In this document: positions 7,421 to 16,547 of the stretch, piece after piece
How positions within the stretch are numbered: the stretch's first letter is position 1
Layout of the letters: each line of letters opens with the position of its first letter
NCBI GenBank assembly: GCA_036675275.1
Contig: JAKFFG010000031.1
Span: 1 to 64,000, forward strand
DNA: 64,000 nt
Reading direction: 5' to 3'
DNA from: Pollutimonas sp036675275
GTDB lineage: Bacteria > Pseudomonadota > Gammaproteobacteria > Burkholderiales > Burkholderiaceae_B
Translations under genes and position numbers: made by a program
The notes under the pieces: generated by a model
Databases searched by the model: none
Seen by the model: only the letters and a program-made list of their open reading frames with translations
Told to the model about the DNA's origin: nothing

Positions 7421-8644
7421 TTACCGGCTGCCTGCCAGCGACAATCCCTCATATACCGCGTCGCGTATCTCGCGCGGGAAAGCTCCAGACATGCCTTCGA
7501 AAGCGGTATTTGTTAACGCAACGACGGCTACGTCGTGGACGGGATCGAAGAACCAGCTATGGCCGTAGGCACCGCCCCATTGAATGGTTCCCTCCCCTTG
7601 CGGCGTCTTGGCCATCGCGGGTTGATCAAGCACCGCCCAGCCGTAGCCAAAACCCCAGCCAGGGCCCTGAGTCTGTGCCTCCGGACCCGTTTGATCCCGC
7701 ATCATCAAAGCGGTTGTCTGTGGCTTCAAAATTGAGCGGCCGCCTTCTCTGAGGCTCAGCAAAAAACGCATGAAATCCTGGGCGGTACCTGTCATTCCTG
7801 CTCCTCCCGAAGGATAGGCATCAGCATCCAAAGCGCGACCAGGTGAAAATCGGGCAGCGCCATCCCCAATTGGAACGATGGCTTGCTCGGCCATCCTGAC
7901 GGGCTGCGGCTGGCCGTCCTGATACGGTGTCGCCAGCCGCGCCGGGTCGGTAACAAGAAAGCGCGTGTCCTCCATCTGCAACGGCCTGGTCACATGTTCA
8001 CGCACGATTTCGGGAAGGCTTTGGTCGGCAGCGGCGCTGAGCACACCTCCCAGAACATCGAGTGCCACTGAGTAGCGCCAGCCCGCGCCAGGAGCATAAG
8101 CCAGCGGCACGCTGGCGATGCGATGCAGATTCTCCTCAAGGCTTGGCCCCGTGTCCAAGCCATCCGATATCCCGGCTTGATGGTATGGACCGCCTTCTGG
8201 CTCCAGAAAGCCATAACTCAACCCCGCGGTGTGGGTGAGCAAGTGATGAATCGTAATATCGGGGCTGGCGCCGTCTTGCAGACGGGGGCGGAAGTCTGGC
8301 AGCCAGCGGGCAACAGGGCTTTGCAGGTCGAGCTTTCCTTGTTCGACTAACCGTAGTGCTGCGGCCGACACCAGAGGCTTGGTCATGGAAGCCAGGCGGA
8401 AGATGGAATCTTTCTGCATAAGATCACCCTTCTCCCGGTCGGCATAACCTGCGGCCCGGCTGTAGACAATACGGCCCTTGTTTGCCACCAGCACGACAGC
8501 GCCCACTATACGACGCTCCGAAATTGCCTTATCAATCACCACATCGACCGACTGCTCGATGGGCAAAGGCTCGGCGTGTAAAGACGGGGTTATCGCGTTG
8601 ACGAACGCAATGGTGACAGCGGCGATGGATAACGGTAAGTGCAT
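7421..8644 (-). CDS. Serine hydrolase, class C beta-lactamase/esterase fold
   Basis: About 407 residues from ATG 8644, which places a standard signal peptide (ending SLHAEP) at the N-terminus; ATG 8680 would add 12 polar residues. The catalytic S-x-x-K is ASMTKP near residue 87, with the Tyr motif WRYSVALD and a third motif region WGGAYGHSWFF where true beta-lactamases have KTG. This pattern fits EstB-type esterases and D-aminopeptidase-like enzymes of the beta-lactamase superfamily rather than an antibiotic-degrading AmpC. Probably periplasmic. It is divergent from the adjacent TetR gene, which may regulate it. Confidence 0.85.
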   Translation of the reverse strand: MHLPLSIAAVTIAFVNAITPSLHAEPLPIEQSVDVVIDKAISERRIVGAVVLVANKGRIVYSRAAGYADREKGDLMQKDSIFRLASMTKPLVSAAALRLVEQGKLDLQSPVARWLPDFRPRLQDGASPDITIHHLLTHTAGLSYGFLEPEGGPYHQAGISDGLDTGPSLEENLHRIASVPLAYAPGAGWRYSVALDVLGGVLSAAADQSLPEIVREHVTRPLQMEDTRFLVTDPARLATPYQDGQPQPVRMAEQAIVPIGDGAARFSPGRALDADAYPSGGAGMTGTAQDFMRFLLSLREGGRSILKPQTTALMMRDQTGPEAQTQGPGWGFGYGWAVLDQPAMAKTPQGEGTIQWGGAYGHSWFFDPVHDVAVVALTNTAFEGMSGAFPREIRDAVYEGLSLAGSR

Positions 8645-8767
8645 GGTTTCTGCCTTGGGAGTGATTTCGGATTCTGACATTCGAATAGTGATGCCGTAGG
8701 AAAGGCGCGCTGTATAATCACAATGACCATTCCGTAAATATACACACCCTTCCCTGTCATTTCAAGA

Positions 8768-9394
8768 GTGATCGCTGTGATAAATAAAGAGCCTAATCCC
8801 CGCCCTCGCGGTCGTCCTCGCAAATTCGACCGAGACGCCGTGCTTGCGCGTGCGATGATGACGTTCTGGCAACTGGGCTATGAGGGAGCGTCCATAGCTG
8901 ATCTCACAGCCGCTATGGGCATCACTCCACAGAGTCTGTACTCCGCTTTCAATTCCAAGTCGCAGCTTTACCATGAGGCGCTAAAGAATTATCAGAACTC
9001 GAGCGGCGCATTCACTGCGCGCGCTTTGGTCGAAGAAGCCACTGCCAGGGCCGGGTTCGAACGCATGTTGCGCGAGGCGGCCAAGGAATTCAGCAAGTCG
9101 AACCGACCACGCGGCTGCATGATCTCCACCGCAGTGCTCACCTGTGCCACCGAGAATCAAGATGAAGCCCGGTATGTGGCTCGACTTCGAAAATCAGCGG
9201 TGGACACCTTCAGGCGTCGGATCGATCGCGCCATTGACGAAGGCGAGTTCCAAGCCACGACCGACAGTGCGGCGCTGGCTCGCTATCTAGTCGCGGTTAT
9301 CCAGGGAATGTCCGCTCAAGCACAGGATGGAGCAACAAAGAAAGAGTTGCTGGCGATCGCCGAGATCGCTATCCAAGTACTGAAACAGTATTAG
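8768..9394 (+). CDS. TetR/AcrR family transcriptional regulator
   Basis: 208 residues from GTG 8768. N-terminal arm PRGRPRKFDRDAVLARAM, then the TetR helix-turn-helix with YEGASIADLTAAMGITPQSLY at about residues 37-57. The C-terminal ligand domain (GCMISTAVLTCATEN region) resembles the YxaF/LmrA-like group of TetR repressors. It is divergent from the serine hydrolase, with a 123-bp shared upstream region, and ends 16 bp from the convergent ferric-reductase gene. The hydrolase is the most likely target (inference from layout). Confidence 0.87.
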   Translation: MIAVINKEPNPRPRGRPRKFDRDAVLARAMMTFWQLGYEGASIADLTAAMGITPQSLYSAFNSKSQLYHEALKNYQNSSGAFTARALVEEATARAGFERMLREAAKEFSKSNRPRGCMISTAVLTCATENQDEARYVARLRKSAVDTFRRRIDRAIDEGEFQATTDSAALARYLVAVIQGMSAQAQDGATKKELLAIAEIAIQVLKQY

Positions 9395-9410
9395 CAGAAT
9401 GAACTGAATT

Positions 9411-10235
9411 TTAATCTTCGAAGGTCTGGTGCGTGGCGCAGTCGCCACGCCGCCAGTAGCTTGCAGCGCGAATACGGGACTTGTCCAGGCGCCGTTCTTC
9501 CACTAAATGCTGGCGTATTCGCCGAATCGATGCAAATTCGCCCGCAACCCATACATAGCCCTCGCCATCTGGAAGATGAAGTCGGCGGACCACGTGCTCC
9601 AGGCGGTCTGAGCCATCGGCGGACGCCGCAGTGCAGCGAACCCATTGAATGCTGAGGTCCGTTTTAGTCTCAATAACGGGCTCGATATCGGGATTGGGTA
9701 CCTCAATGACGGCCAGCACGCGCTTGCCTTCAGGAAGTTCTTCAAGCCTGCGGCCAATCGCCGGCAATGCCGATTCGTCGCCAATCAATAGATGCCAGTC
9801 GAATGCGTGGGGAATGACGAAGGACCCCCGCGGCCCGGCAACACCGAGATACTGACCTACAGCCGCCTGGGCCGCCCACGTCGTTGCAGGACCACTACCA
9901 TGCAACACGAAATCGATGTCCAGTTCGCGTGCAACGCCATCATATCGGCGAGGGGTGTAATCCCGGGCGACGGGCCGTTCTCCTTCGGGAAACGTCGGTC
10001 CGTTTGGGCCAATAATCGGCAGCACAGGTTTGGCGCCCGGCGAAGACGGGAAGAACACTTTGACATGATCATCGAATGATGCCGATGTGAAGTCCGCCAA
10101 ATCGTCCCCCGTGAGCGTTATACGCACACGTGATGGAGTAAGCTGGTTCACGCGGCACACCTGCAGCATGCGTGCCTTTAAAGGATGCCTGACTTTTTGT
10201 ACCGCCAATTCAGTTTGCTTCATTGATGTATCCAT
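9411..10235 (-). CDS. yqjH: Siderophore-interacting protein / NADPH ferric-chelate reductase (YqjH-like)
   Basis: About 274 residues. N-terminal FAD-binding barrel with the flavin motif RDYTPRRYD and a C-terminal SIP domain (LLIGDESALPAIGRRLEEL, then YVWVAGEFASIRRIRQHL). Family members reduce ferric siderophores in the cytoplasm to release iron. ATG 10235 has AGGAG about 10 nt upstream; the longer open frame overlaps the preceding gene. It lies 10 bp after the PadR gene on the same strand, so the two form an operon. In E. coli yqjH is also paired with the PadR-type repressor YqjI, there divergently. Confidence 0.9.
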   Translation of the reverse strand: MDTSMKQTELAVQKVRHPLKARMLQVCRVNQLTPSRVRITLTGDDLADFTSASFDDHVKVFFPSSPGAKPVLPIIGPNGPTFPEGERPVARDYTPRRYDGVARELDIDFVLHGSGPATTWAAQAAVGQYLGVAGPRGSFVIPHAFDWHLLIGDESALPAIGRRLEELPEGKRVLAVIEVPNPDIEPVIETKTDLSIQWVRCTAASADGSDRLEHVVRRLHLPDGEGYVWVAGEFASIRRIRQHLVEERRLDKSRIRAASYWRRGDCATHQTFED

Positions 10236-10245
10236 ACTGCAGCTC

Positions 10246-10824
10246 CTAGGAGTGATTTGAAAGCGTATCACCAACATCCAGGATTTCGGACGTTGCACGC
10301 TTGAGAATCGCGGCGATCCGGCGTTGCTCAGCAATAGAGGCTTCGCTGCGCTGAAACAAGGCCATCTTCATGGCGCGGCGCGCCTCGACGAATTCCGGCA
10401 GCCAACCACTGGCGCCGACCGCTCCCGGCTCTGCTGCCGCTTCATCGGTCAAGGCCTGCTTTACCCAAGCCATCTTGCGCGCGGCATGTTTTAGCCCGGC
10501 AAAAAGCAGCTCGATGCGATCGCGATTGGTGTCCAGATAAAGGCTTCCGGCTTCGGCAAGGTGATAACGCTTACGGTTGCCATGCACCTCGACAGTTGCA
10601 TAATCGAGTTCTTCCAGATAAGTCAGCGCTGGATAAACCATACCGGGGCTTGGGCAGTAAAAGCCATTGGAACGGGTTTCCAGTGCTTTGATGAGCTCAT
10701 ACCCATGACTGGGCTGTTCCTCCAGCAAAGCCAATAACATCAGTTGCAACTCTTCAGAGCCGAATTTACGGCCACGTGTCAGACGCTCGCCATTTCGGCC
10801 CACTCCATCCCATTGTTCGCTCAT
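10246..10824 (-). CDS. yqjI: PadR-family repressor, YqjI-like
   Basis: 192 residues with a winged-helix PadR domain: SHGYELIKALE and the FYCPSPGMVYPALTYLEELDY recognition region. This matches E. coli YqjI (GYELIKAIE, YTPSPGVIYPTLDFL), which is a nickel- and iron-responsive repressor of yqjH. The His/Cys-rich N-terminal metal tail of E. coli YqjI is absent, so the metal response may differ. First gene of an operon with the ferric reductase; a double palindrome lies about 115 bp upstream and is the probable autoregulatory operator. Confidence 0.87.
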   Translation of the reverse strand: MSEQWDGVGRNGERLTRGRKFGSEELQLMLLALLEEQPSHGYELIKALETRSNGFYCPSPGMVYPALTYLEELDYATVEVHGNRKRYHLAEAGSLYLDTNRDRIELLFAGLKHAARKMAWVKQALTDEAAAEPGAVGASGWLPEFVEARRAMKMALFQRSEASIAEQRRIAAILKRATSEILDVGDTLSNHS

Positions 10825-11313
10825 AGTCCCCCTTTTTCCTTAACGTCCGTGATGTCGATCAGTCGCCATCGAAAAAGCGCGCTTCGCCGGATGTTGACAC
10901 CGAGAACAGAATCGTATTTAAGCCACTGACTCTCTATTATCTTAAGATATATCGTAAGATACTATTTAAGAAGCGATCTGTCAATGAATGCCGAGTGATT
11001 GGGTCGTTCTGCAGCGTTCTCGCCGATGTCGTCGCTTGGCCGTCCCGCTGGTTAATGAAGTCGGCACGCCAAATGGTCAACCGCCACAGGTTTCGACCAA
11101 GCCGAGCAGACATGCTTACGAACTTTTACGCGGCCCCTATTCTCTTTCAATCTTTGCATGCGTATAAATATGGATAGGTGATAAGGAACTGCTAGTGTCC
11201 GATCCAATGTCTATGTTGACGGCTTCTATTCGCCCGCCCACGCATGGCCCGCGACCACTTCGACATAGCGGTGAATAGTCAACGTTGCAACGCAACCTTG
11301 AAAGGAGTCCGTC
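10825..11313. other. Gene-free stretch of about 490 bp
   Basis: Left part holds the double palindrome described separately. To the right of about 10962 I see no open frame with coding features, no tRNA and no strong hairpin; a 60-codon open frame at 10995-11177 has no recognisable protein features. The last 20 bp contain the ribosome site AAAGGAG of the downstream VOC gene. Confidence 0.6.
10938..10961 (-). promoter_or_regulatory. Tandem palindromic operator upstream of the PadR/ferric-reductase operon
   Basis: Two back-to-back 12-bp palindromes. TATCTTAAGATA (10938-10949) is perfect; TATCGTAAGATA (10950-10961) has one mismatch. Together they form a 24-bp direct repeat of a palindrome, the kind of site a PadR dimer pair would occupy. 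No other gene is near: the operon starts at 10824 to the left and the next gene to the right starts at 11314. The TAAGAT half-sites are also AT-rich enough to overlap a promoter. Confidence 0.75.
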
Positions 11314-11706
11314 ATGAAATCCAATCCGGTCGTCTGGTTCGAGATCTATGTGCAGGACATGGGGCGTGCGCGTCGCTTCTATGAAACCGTGTTTCAGTAC
11401 ACGCTGGAACCGATGGCTGCGCCCGAGGGCGACGCGGCCGAGCCCGGCATGGAGATGTTGGCCTTTCCGATGGCTATGGATGCACCCGGTGCCGGTGGCA
11501 TGTTGATCAAAATGGATTGCCCGCCTTCGGGCGGTCCGGGCACGCTGGTGTACTTCGCCTGCGAAGACTGCGCCGTGGAGCAAGGCCGCGTTGAAGCTGC
11601 CGGCGGCAAAGTCTTCAAGCCCAAGTTTTCGATCGGCCAGTACGGCCACTGCGCACTCGTGATCGACACCGAAGGCAACACCATCGGCCTGCACTCGATG
11701 ATTTGA
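11314..11706 (+). CDS. VOC (glyoxalase/bleomycin-resistance fold) family protein
   Basis: 130 residues, one vicinal-oxygen-chelate module pair. It starts NPVVWFEIYVQDMGRARRFYETVF and ends with GHCALVIDTEGNTIGLHS, the usual beta-alpha-beta-beta-beta arrangement and the glyoxalase-type GN-x-I-GL end. No specific substrate can be named; this short subtype (YdcJ/PhnB-like helpers) is common beside DUF899 or DGPF genes. AAAGGAG lies 8 nt upstream. The next gene follows after 62 bp on the same strand. Confidence 0.85.
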   Translation: MKSNPVVWFEIYVQDMGRARRFYETVFQYTLEPMAAPEGDAAEPGMEMLAFPMAMDAPGAGGMLIKMDCPPSGGPGTLVYFACEDCAVEQGRVEAAGGKVFKPKFSIGQYGHCALVIDTEGNTIGLHSMI

Positions 11707-11768
11707 GTTGACCCATGCGTTGATCGACTGACATGGAGGACCGCACTTTTGTAAGCCAGGAGATGATC

Positions 11769-12527
11769 ATGACTGTAACCTTTCCGAACGAGACGCAGGA
11801 CTACCGCAGCGCGCGTGCTGCCCTGCTGCAGCGCGAGGTGATGTTGCGCAGGGAAATGGAGGCTGTCGCCGCCCAGCTGAGGGCATTGCCGCCGGGTGGC
11901 GAAGTGCCGCAGGACTATGTGTTCGATTCCATGGGCGCCGATGGAGCGCCGAGTACGCTGCGCATGTCCACCCTCTTTGGCGGCGAAGATACGCTGATGC
12001 TGTACCACTATATGTTCCCCCGGCATGCCGAGGACAAACGCCCGGGTCCGACGGTCGGCGCCATGGCTCAGGTGCCGTTGACTGAAGGGCCGTGCCCTTC
12101 GTGCACCGCGCTGATCGACATGTGGGAGGGAACGATGCCCCATTTCGAGGGACTGGGCGGCAAGCTTGCCGTCGTCGCCAAGGCTCCGATCGAGCGGGTC
12201 GCTGCGTTTGCGCGCAGTAAGGGGTGGAAGCATATCCGGCTGCTGTCCGCCGCCAACAACACCTTCAAGCGTGACTACCATGGCGAGAGCGCCGATGGCC
12301 AGCAGCAACCTGTAATGACAGTGTTCAAGCGGTGGCCTGACGGGACGATCAGGCTGCATTGGGCGTCCGAGCTGCTGTTTGAACCGGCCGATCCGGGGCA
12401 GGACATGCGGCACATGGGCACTGTAGAACCGCTCTGGACATTGTTCGACTTGACGCCCGGCGGCAGGCCGAATGCGGACGAGCAGATCGAGTACGACTGC
12501 TGCCGTCGGAGTGAGCGTGCGGTTTGA
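11769..12527 (+). CDS. DUF899 thioredoxin-fold protein
   Basis: About 252 residues. It matches DUF899 proteins: N-terminal helical segment (RSARAALLQREVMLRREMEAVAAQLR), then a thioredoxin-like domain with GPCPSCTALIDMWEG near residue 100 and the LLSAANNTFKRDYHGE region. The CPSC pair sits where a redox-active CxxC would be, but no enzymatic activity is established for the family. ATG 11769 is chosen because AGGAG lies about 7 nt upstream; the open frame extends 12 codons further without a site. Likely co-transcribed with the VOC gene. Confidence 0.83.
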   Translation: MTVTFPNETQDYRSARAALLQREVMLRREMEAVAAQLRALPPGGEVPQDYVFDSMGADGAPSTLRMSTLFGGEDTLMLYHYMFPRHAEDKRPGPTVGAMAQVPLTEGPCPSCTALIDMWEGTMPHFEGLGGKLAVVAKAPIERVAAFARSKGWKHIRLLSAANNTFKRDYHGESADGQQQPVMTVFKRWPDGTIRLHWASELLFEPADPGQDMRHMGTVEPLWTLFDLTPGGRPNADEQIEYDCCRRSERAV

Positions 12528-12834
12528 CTGACGTTCGCGCAAAGCCCTGCCCGCAGCACTCCCAATGAAAAAGAATAGACCTCTTGCCGATTACGCACAA
12601 TTAGGGCTTTCAGCGTTGTCACGCTGATCAGCAGCATGCTTCACTTCGGTTGTATTCTGGAATGACCTTGCTTCGATGATTACGTTCAAGTTAGTCCGAG
12701 CGGCGCAGGGGCTAGCCGTGGTCTAGTCGGTATCCGTCGACTTGGGCCGGTGCGGCGCAAATCCTCGCGTGAGAGCACCTTCAGTTCAGTGAAACTTGGT
12801 GCGAGACTCAATCGAATGGCGCGAACAATGCACG
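12528..12834. other. Gene-free stretch of about 300 bp between convergent genes
   Basis: Lies between the DUF899 stop and the nhaR stop, which face each other. I see no open frame with coding features, no RNA gene and no clear terminator. It contains one CCCTGCCC octamer (12545-12552), counted in the KOPS finding. Confidence 0.5.
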
Positions 12835-13752
12835 TCATTGAGTCTTGCTCGGCGTTCCAAACACTTTTTCTTGCGCTGCCTTGCTGACTGCAAGAACGGC
12901 CGGGTGTTGGAGGTGGCGTTCTGTGGTGATGGCGTAAAGTTGTTCCTTCACCTCATTGGTGGTGCCCACCGCCTGCACGCGGCATTGCTCGCACAAATAG
13001 GCTGCCGTTGCCGTCGGGGCGACGAAAAGGCCGGTACCGGTTTGCCCGAATGAATTCAGCAATGCACTATCGTCGAATTCACCAACGATTCTAGGACGGA
13101 TCTTGCGCTCGTCGAACCATTGCAGCAGCCGGGTGCGGATCGCCACATCTTCCCCGGGCAACAAAAAAGGCGCTTGATTCAGGAGTGCGGGAAATTTCTT
13201 GGTCAAGGTGGTCAGCAACTGGGGTGCGCCGAGGAATGTGAGACTGCTCTCGCCAAGAAAATGGTTGAATCCACGCACGTTAAGGTGATTGGGCATGGGC
13301 CGGTCGGCAATAACCATGTCGAGCCGGTGCACGGCCAGGTCGGCGAGCAGTGATGCCAGACGCCCTTCCCGGCAAACGATGCGCACGGCTTCGTCCATGC
13401 GCAGTGCCGGCTCTATCATGTGGTAAGCCATGGCCTTGGACACGCCTTCGGCAATGCCCACTTTGAATTCGGGCAGGCGCCTGGCGGGTTGCTCGTTCAG
13501 TTCTTCGAGCAGTTCGTCGCCCAGCGTAAATATACGGTCGGCATAAGCCAATACATAGCGGCCAACATCCGTCAACTCGAGCTTGCGGCCTATTCGTCGG
13601 AAGAGTTCTACGTCGAGATTAGCTTCCAGTTCTTGCAACTGGCCGCTGATGGATTGCGGCGTGCGGTGCAGTTGCTCTGCGGCGCGAACGATGCTTCCGG
13701 TTCTTGCCACCATCCAGAAATATCGCAGGTGCTTATAGTTAAGTGTGGCCAT
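12835..13752 (-). CDS. nhaR: NhaR-type LysR-family activator
   Basis: 305 residues. The N-terminus LNYKHLRYFWMVARTGSIVRAAEQLHRTPQSISGQL is a very close match to NhaR, the LysR-family activator of the Na+/H+ antiporter nhaA in enterobacteria; the C-terminal sensor domain (GLFVAPTATAAYLCEQ) also fits. No nhaA is in the window, so the target here is unclear. It is divergent from the TerC-family gene across 107 bp, making that gene the likely target. Confidence 0.85.
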   Translation of the reverse strand: MATLNYKHLRYFWMVARTGSIVRAAEQLHRTPQSISGQLQELEANLDVELFRRIGRKLELTDVGRYVLAYADRIFTLGDELLEELNEQPARRLPEFKVGIAEGVSKAMAYHMIEPALRMDEAVRIVCREGRLASLLADLAVHRLDMVIADRPMPNHLNVRGFNHFLGESSLTFLGAPQLLTTLTKKFPALLNQAPFLLPGEDVAIRTRLLQWFDERKIRPRIVGEFDDSALLNSFGQTGTGLFVAPTATAAYLCEQCRVQAVGTTNEVKEQLYAITTERHLQHPAVLAVSKAAQEKVFGTPSKTQ

Positions 13753-13859
13753 GGCCTCACCATTCGAAAAAACCTGATATTTAGTCCATCATATACGAAT
13801 TGTTGGAGTTTACAACTGGCCCTAGACTACCAATAAGCCTTGCTTGTCGGGACTGCCTC

Positions 13860-14885
13860 ATGAACGGAATCGAGACCTTCGCCACCCTTCCGATGTGGGC
13901 TGGATTCATTGGAATTGTGCTGGTCGTTCTAGCGCTGGATTTGTTTGTCCTTGGCGGCAAGCAGGCACACCGGGTCTCGCCACGCGAAGCCCTGGCCTGG
14001 GCCGGTGCATGGGTCATGCTGGCAACGCTTTTCGGTATTCTTCAATGGTGGTTCCTGGACGGCACTGCCGGTCGCGTGGACGCGAACCGCAAGACGCTGG
14101 AGTTTTTTACGGGGTATCTGATCGAACTTTCCTTGTCTGTTGACAATATGTTCGTATTCTCGATGATCTTCAGTTACTTTGCGGTGCCCCTTGAATTGCA
14201 GCGCCGCGTATTGTTGTTCGGTGTGCTTGGCGCCATTGCAATGCGCATAGTCATGATTCTTGCCGGGGTGTGGTTGCTGTCGAAATTCGTTTGGCTGTTC
14301 TACGTATTCGGCTTGCTCCTGGTTATTAGCGGCATCAAGATGCTGATGTTCGCCGAGCGGTCACCGGACCTCTCCAAGAACCCTTTGGTTCGAATCATGC
14401 GCAAGACCATACGCATGACCCAGGATTATCGCGGGGAGGCATTCTTTGTACGCGTCAATGGCCTGTTGTATGCCACACCGATGTTCGGCGTACTGCTGCT
14501 GGTCGAAACCACCGATCTTGTGTTTGCGGTGGACAGCATCCCGGCCATCTTCGCCATAACGACCGATCCGTTCATCGTTTTCACCTCCAATATTTTCGCC
14601 ATCATGGGCTTGCGGGCGTTGTACTTCTTGCTGGCCAGCATGGCGGAGCGCTTTCGCTATCTCAAGTACGGCCTGGCCATCATACTCGTCGCCATTGGCA
14701 TGAAAATGCTGGCAGCCCCGTGGGTCCATATACCGGTGCTGTGGTCACTGGGAATGGTTGGCATTATTTTGCTGGTGTCTATAGGCGCCAGTCTCAGCCT
14801 GTCCCGGCGGACGATAGCACGCGATGCCGGCAAAACGGCACGCGTGCAAGATCCAAAGGATACAGAACCAGTAAGGAGACCATGA
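13860..14885 (+). CDS. TerC/Alx-family membrane protein
   Basis: 341 residues with about nine transmembrane segments. TerC hallmarks are visible: FFTGYLIELSLSVDNMFVFSMIF near residue 81 and ETTDLVFAVDSIPAIFAIT near residue 214, each with the conserved acidic pair in the membrane. Alx/TerC proteins are linked to manganese export and metal loading of secreted enzymes. ATG 13860 is preferred over the open frame at 13800, which adds 20 residues with no family similarity. I looked for a yybP-ykoY manganese riboswitch in the 107-bp leader and saw none. The stop overlaps the start of usp. Confidence 0.88.
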   Translation: MNGIETFATLPMWAGFIGIVLVVLALDLFVLGGKQAHRVSPREALAWAGAWVMLATLFGILQWWFLDGTAGRVDANRKTLEFFTGYLIELSLSVDNMFVFSMIFSYFAVPLELQRRVLLFGVLGAIAMRIVMILAGVWLLSKFVWLFYVFGLLLVISGIKMLMFAERSPDLSKNPLVRIMRKTIRMTQDYRGEAFFVRVNGLLYATPMFGVLLLVETTDLVFAVDSIPAIFAITTDPFIVFTSNIFAIMGLRALYFLLASMAERFRYLKYGLAIILVAIGMKMLAAPWVHIPVLWSLGMVGIILLVSIGASLSLSRRTIARDAGKTARVQDPKDTEPVRRP

Positions 14886-15304
14886 TGAACAACATCGTAC
14901 TTGCGACCGACGGATCTACATATAGCGATGCCGCTGCGCGGTACTTGACCGACAATCCTTTGCTGAAACGTGATTTCACCGTGCATGTGGTGCATTGCGA
15001 GCCCAAGGTGACCGGCGACGTGCGTTCGTTCGTCAGCAATGATGACATTGCCGCGTGGCACCATGATGAAAGCAAAAGGTCGATGCAGTCGGTAACCGAT
15101 ATTCTGCGCGAAGGCGACGTCGCGGTCGAATGCCATGAACTGGTCGGATTTGCGCCGGAACGCATCGTCGAGTATGCCGACGCGGTCAAGGCGGTAGCGA
15201 TTGTGATGGGTTCCCATCACCGGGCGCCATTTCTGAATGCCATCATTGGCTCAGTGTCCGGCCGTGTGCTTGCCCATGCGCATTGCCCTGTGTTGCTGAT
15301 TTGA
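14882..15304 (+). CDS. Universal stress protein, UspA family
   Basis: 140 residues: NNIVLATDGSTYSDAAARYL at the start and the ATP-binding pattern G-x2-x-x-G-S at the end (IVMGSHHRAPFLNAIIGSVSGRVLAHAHCPVLLI, given here in two pieces of one motif: MGSHHRAP and GSVSGRVL). ATG 14882 overlaps the terC stop (ATGATGA) with AAGGAG just upstream, so the two are translationally coupled. Coupling to a TerC transporter suggests a role in the same stress or metal response (inference). Confidence 0.88.
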   Translation: MMNNIVLATDGSTYSDAAARYLTDNPLLKRDFTVHVVHCEPKVTGDVRSFVSNDDIAAWHHDESKRSMQSVTDILREGDVAVECHELVGFAPERIVEYADAVKAVAIVMGSHHRAPFLNAIIGSVSGRVLAHAHCPVLLI

Positions 15305-15520
15305 CGTGAGCAACAGCAGGCGGGTCCTGGAGTTGGCTCGGTCCTCCGAGCATGGTCATGCCGTTGCCGGAAACAAGTGGACCTTGACACCACTCTGCAG
15401 AGCCGTTTATTGTGGCCGGCAGCTTCACGACCTTGCCGTTGGCGACATAAGAAGGCGCAGGAGCAAGGGTATAAACCTGCAGCGCTTGTTACGATACAAC
15501 GCCGCTAACTTCTGGAACGG

Positions 15521-16444
15521 ATGAAAGGCTCTCGAGATTCACTTAAAACACTGGGGATCTTTCAAAGCGCTGCGCGCACACTCAATTTCAGCCGCAGCGC
15601 AGAAGAACTGAACATCACCCAAAGCGCAGTCAGCAAGCATATCAATGCGCTCGAGCAGCGCCTCGGCACGGCACTGTTCAATCGCAAGGCTAAAGGACTG
15701 GAGCTTACTTACGCGGGTGCACAATACTTCAAACGTATCGTGCCCGCGCTTACCTTGATCGATGAGGCCAATGCGCTGGTGGCGCCTTTTGACCTCCGGG
15801 AAGCGCTCACCGTCGCGGTCTCCCCTTCTTTCGCGCAGTACAGCCTGATTCCGCATCTGTCCGAGTTTTATGCGCAGTATCCTAATATCAGGCTCAACAT
15901 CCGCCCGCGCTTGCTCTTTGACTCAATTGAAATGGAGCCGTTTGATGCTGCAATACAGCTGCACACCGGTAACGCGGGCGGACTTGCCACAGAATACCTG
16001 TGCGGGCGTGAGATGTCGCTGATCGTTGCACCGCAGATGCTTGCCGGCAGGCGCGTGCGCGATATCAATGAATTTGCTCCGACCCAGCTTCTGAAGCGCG
16101 CTCAGCGCGGCTACAGCTGGAGTGAGTGGCGAAGTGAAGTGGCGCCCCATTGGTCGGGGCCCACGGAGATCTCGCCAGTGTATGAAGGGTTCTCGATGTT
16201 GTTGCCGGCCGTCTTTCACGGACTGGGCGCTGCGATTATCCCGCTTTGCATGGTGTTGGACAAGCTCGAATCCGGGGAGCTCGTCCGTCCGCTCGGCGAC
16301 GTTGCCAGGGGCCGCTACGCGTATCATTTGATGCGACCTTCCCCCCGGCGGTACGACCCGCATATCGAAGCGTTTTCGGAATGGCTCATACACCATGCTG
16401 CCTCTTCGAGATCGCGCTTGCAGTCTTACCTCGAGGCGGGCTAA
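15521..16444 (+). CDS. LysR-family transcriptional regulator (GcvA-like)
   Basis: 307 residues. N-terminal helix-turn-helix TLNFSRSAEELNITQSAVSKHINALEQRLG; the effector domain contains the GcvA-group pattern (EALTVAVSPSFAQYSLIPHL, FDAAIQLHTG). It is followed on the same strand, 103 bp on, by a Bug binding-protein gene and an M28 peptidase gene, and probably controls them. A perfect inverted repeat directly behind its stop may be an operator or a weak terminator. Confidence 0.87.
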   Translation: MKGSRDSLKTLGIFQSAARTLNFSRSAEELNITQSAVSKHINALEQRLGTALFNRKAKGLELTYAGAQYFKRIVPALTLIDEANALVAPFDLREALTVAVSPSFAQYSLIPHLSEFYAQYPNIRLNIRPRLLFDSIEMEPFDAAIQLHTGNAGGLATEYLCGREMSLIVAPQMLAGRRVRDINEFAPTQLLKRAQRGYSWSEWRSEVAPHWSGPTEISPVYEGFSMLLPAVFHGLGAAIIPLCMVLDKLESGELVRPLGDVARGRYAYHLMRPSPRRYDPHIEAFSEWLIHHAASSRSRLQSYLEAG

Positions 16445-16463
16445 CCATTCCAAAGTGGAATGG
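16445..16463. promoter_or_regulatory. Perfect 19-bp inverted repeat between lysR and bug
   Basis: CCATTCCA (16445-16452), 3-nt centre AAG, TGGAATGG (16456-16463), starting on the base after the lysR stop. The stem has few G-C pairs and no T-run follows, so an operator for a regulator is as likely as a terminator. A related imperfect dyad with AATTCCA lies upstream of the second Bug gene at 45472-45490. Confidence 0.45.
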
Positions 16464-16547
16464 CTTATTCGCATTCTTCTCTTCTTCTTGTGCTTCCCCT
16501 CTGTGTAGACTGAGAGCTGCAATATAACGGGCCCAAGAGAGAGAGAC

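Noticed and set aside
13753..13859. Possible manganese riboswitch upstream of the TerC gene
   Set aside because: The leader is only about 107 bp and I could not find the conserved yybP-ykoY core.
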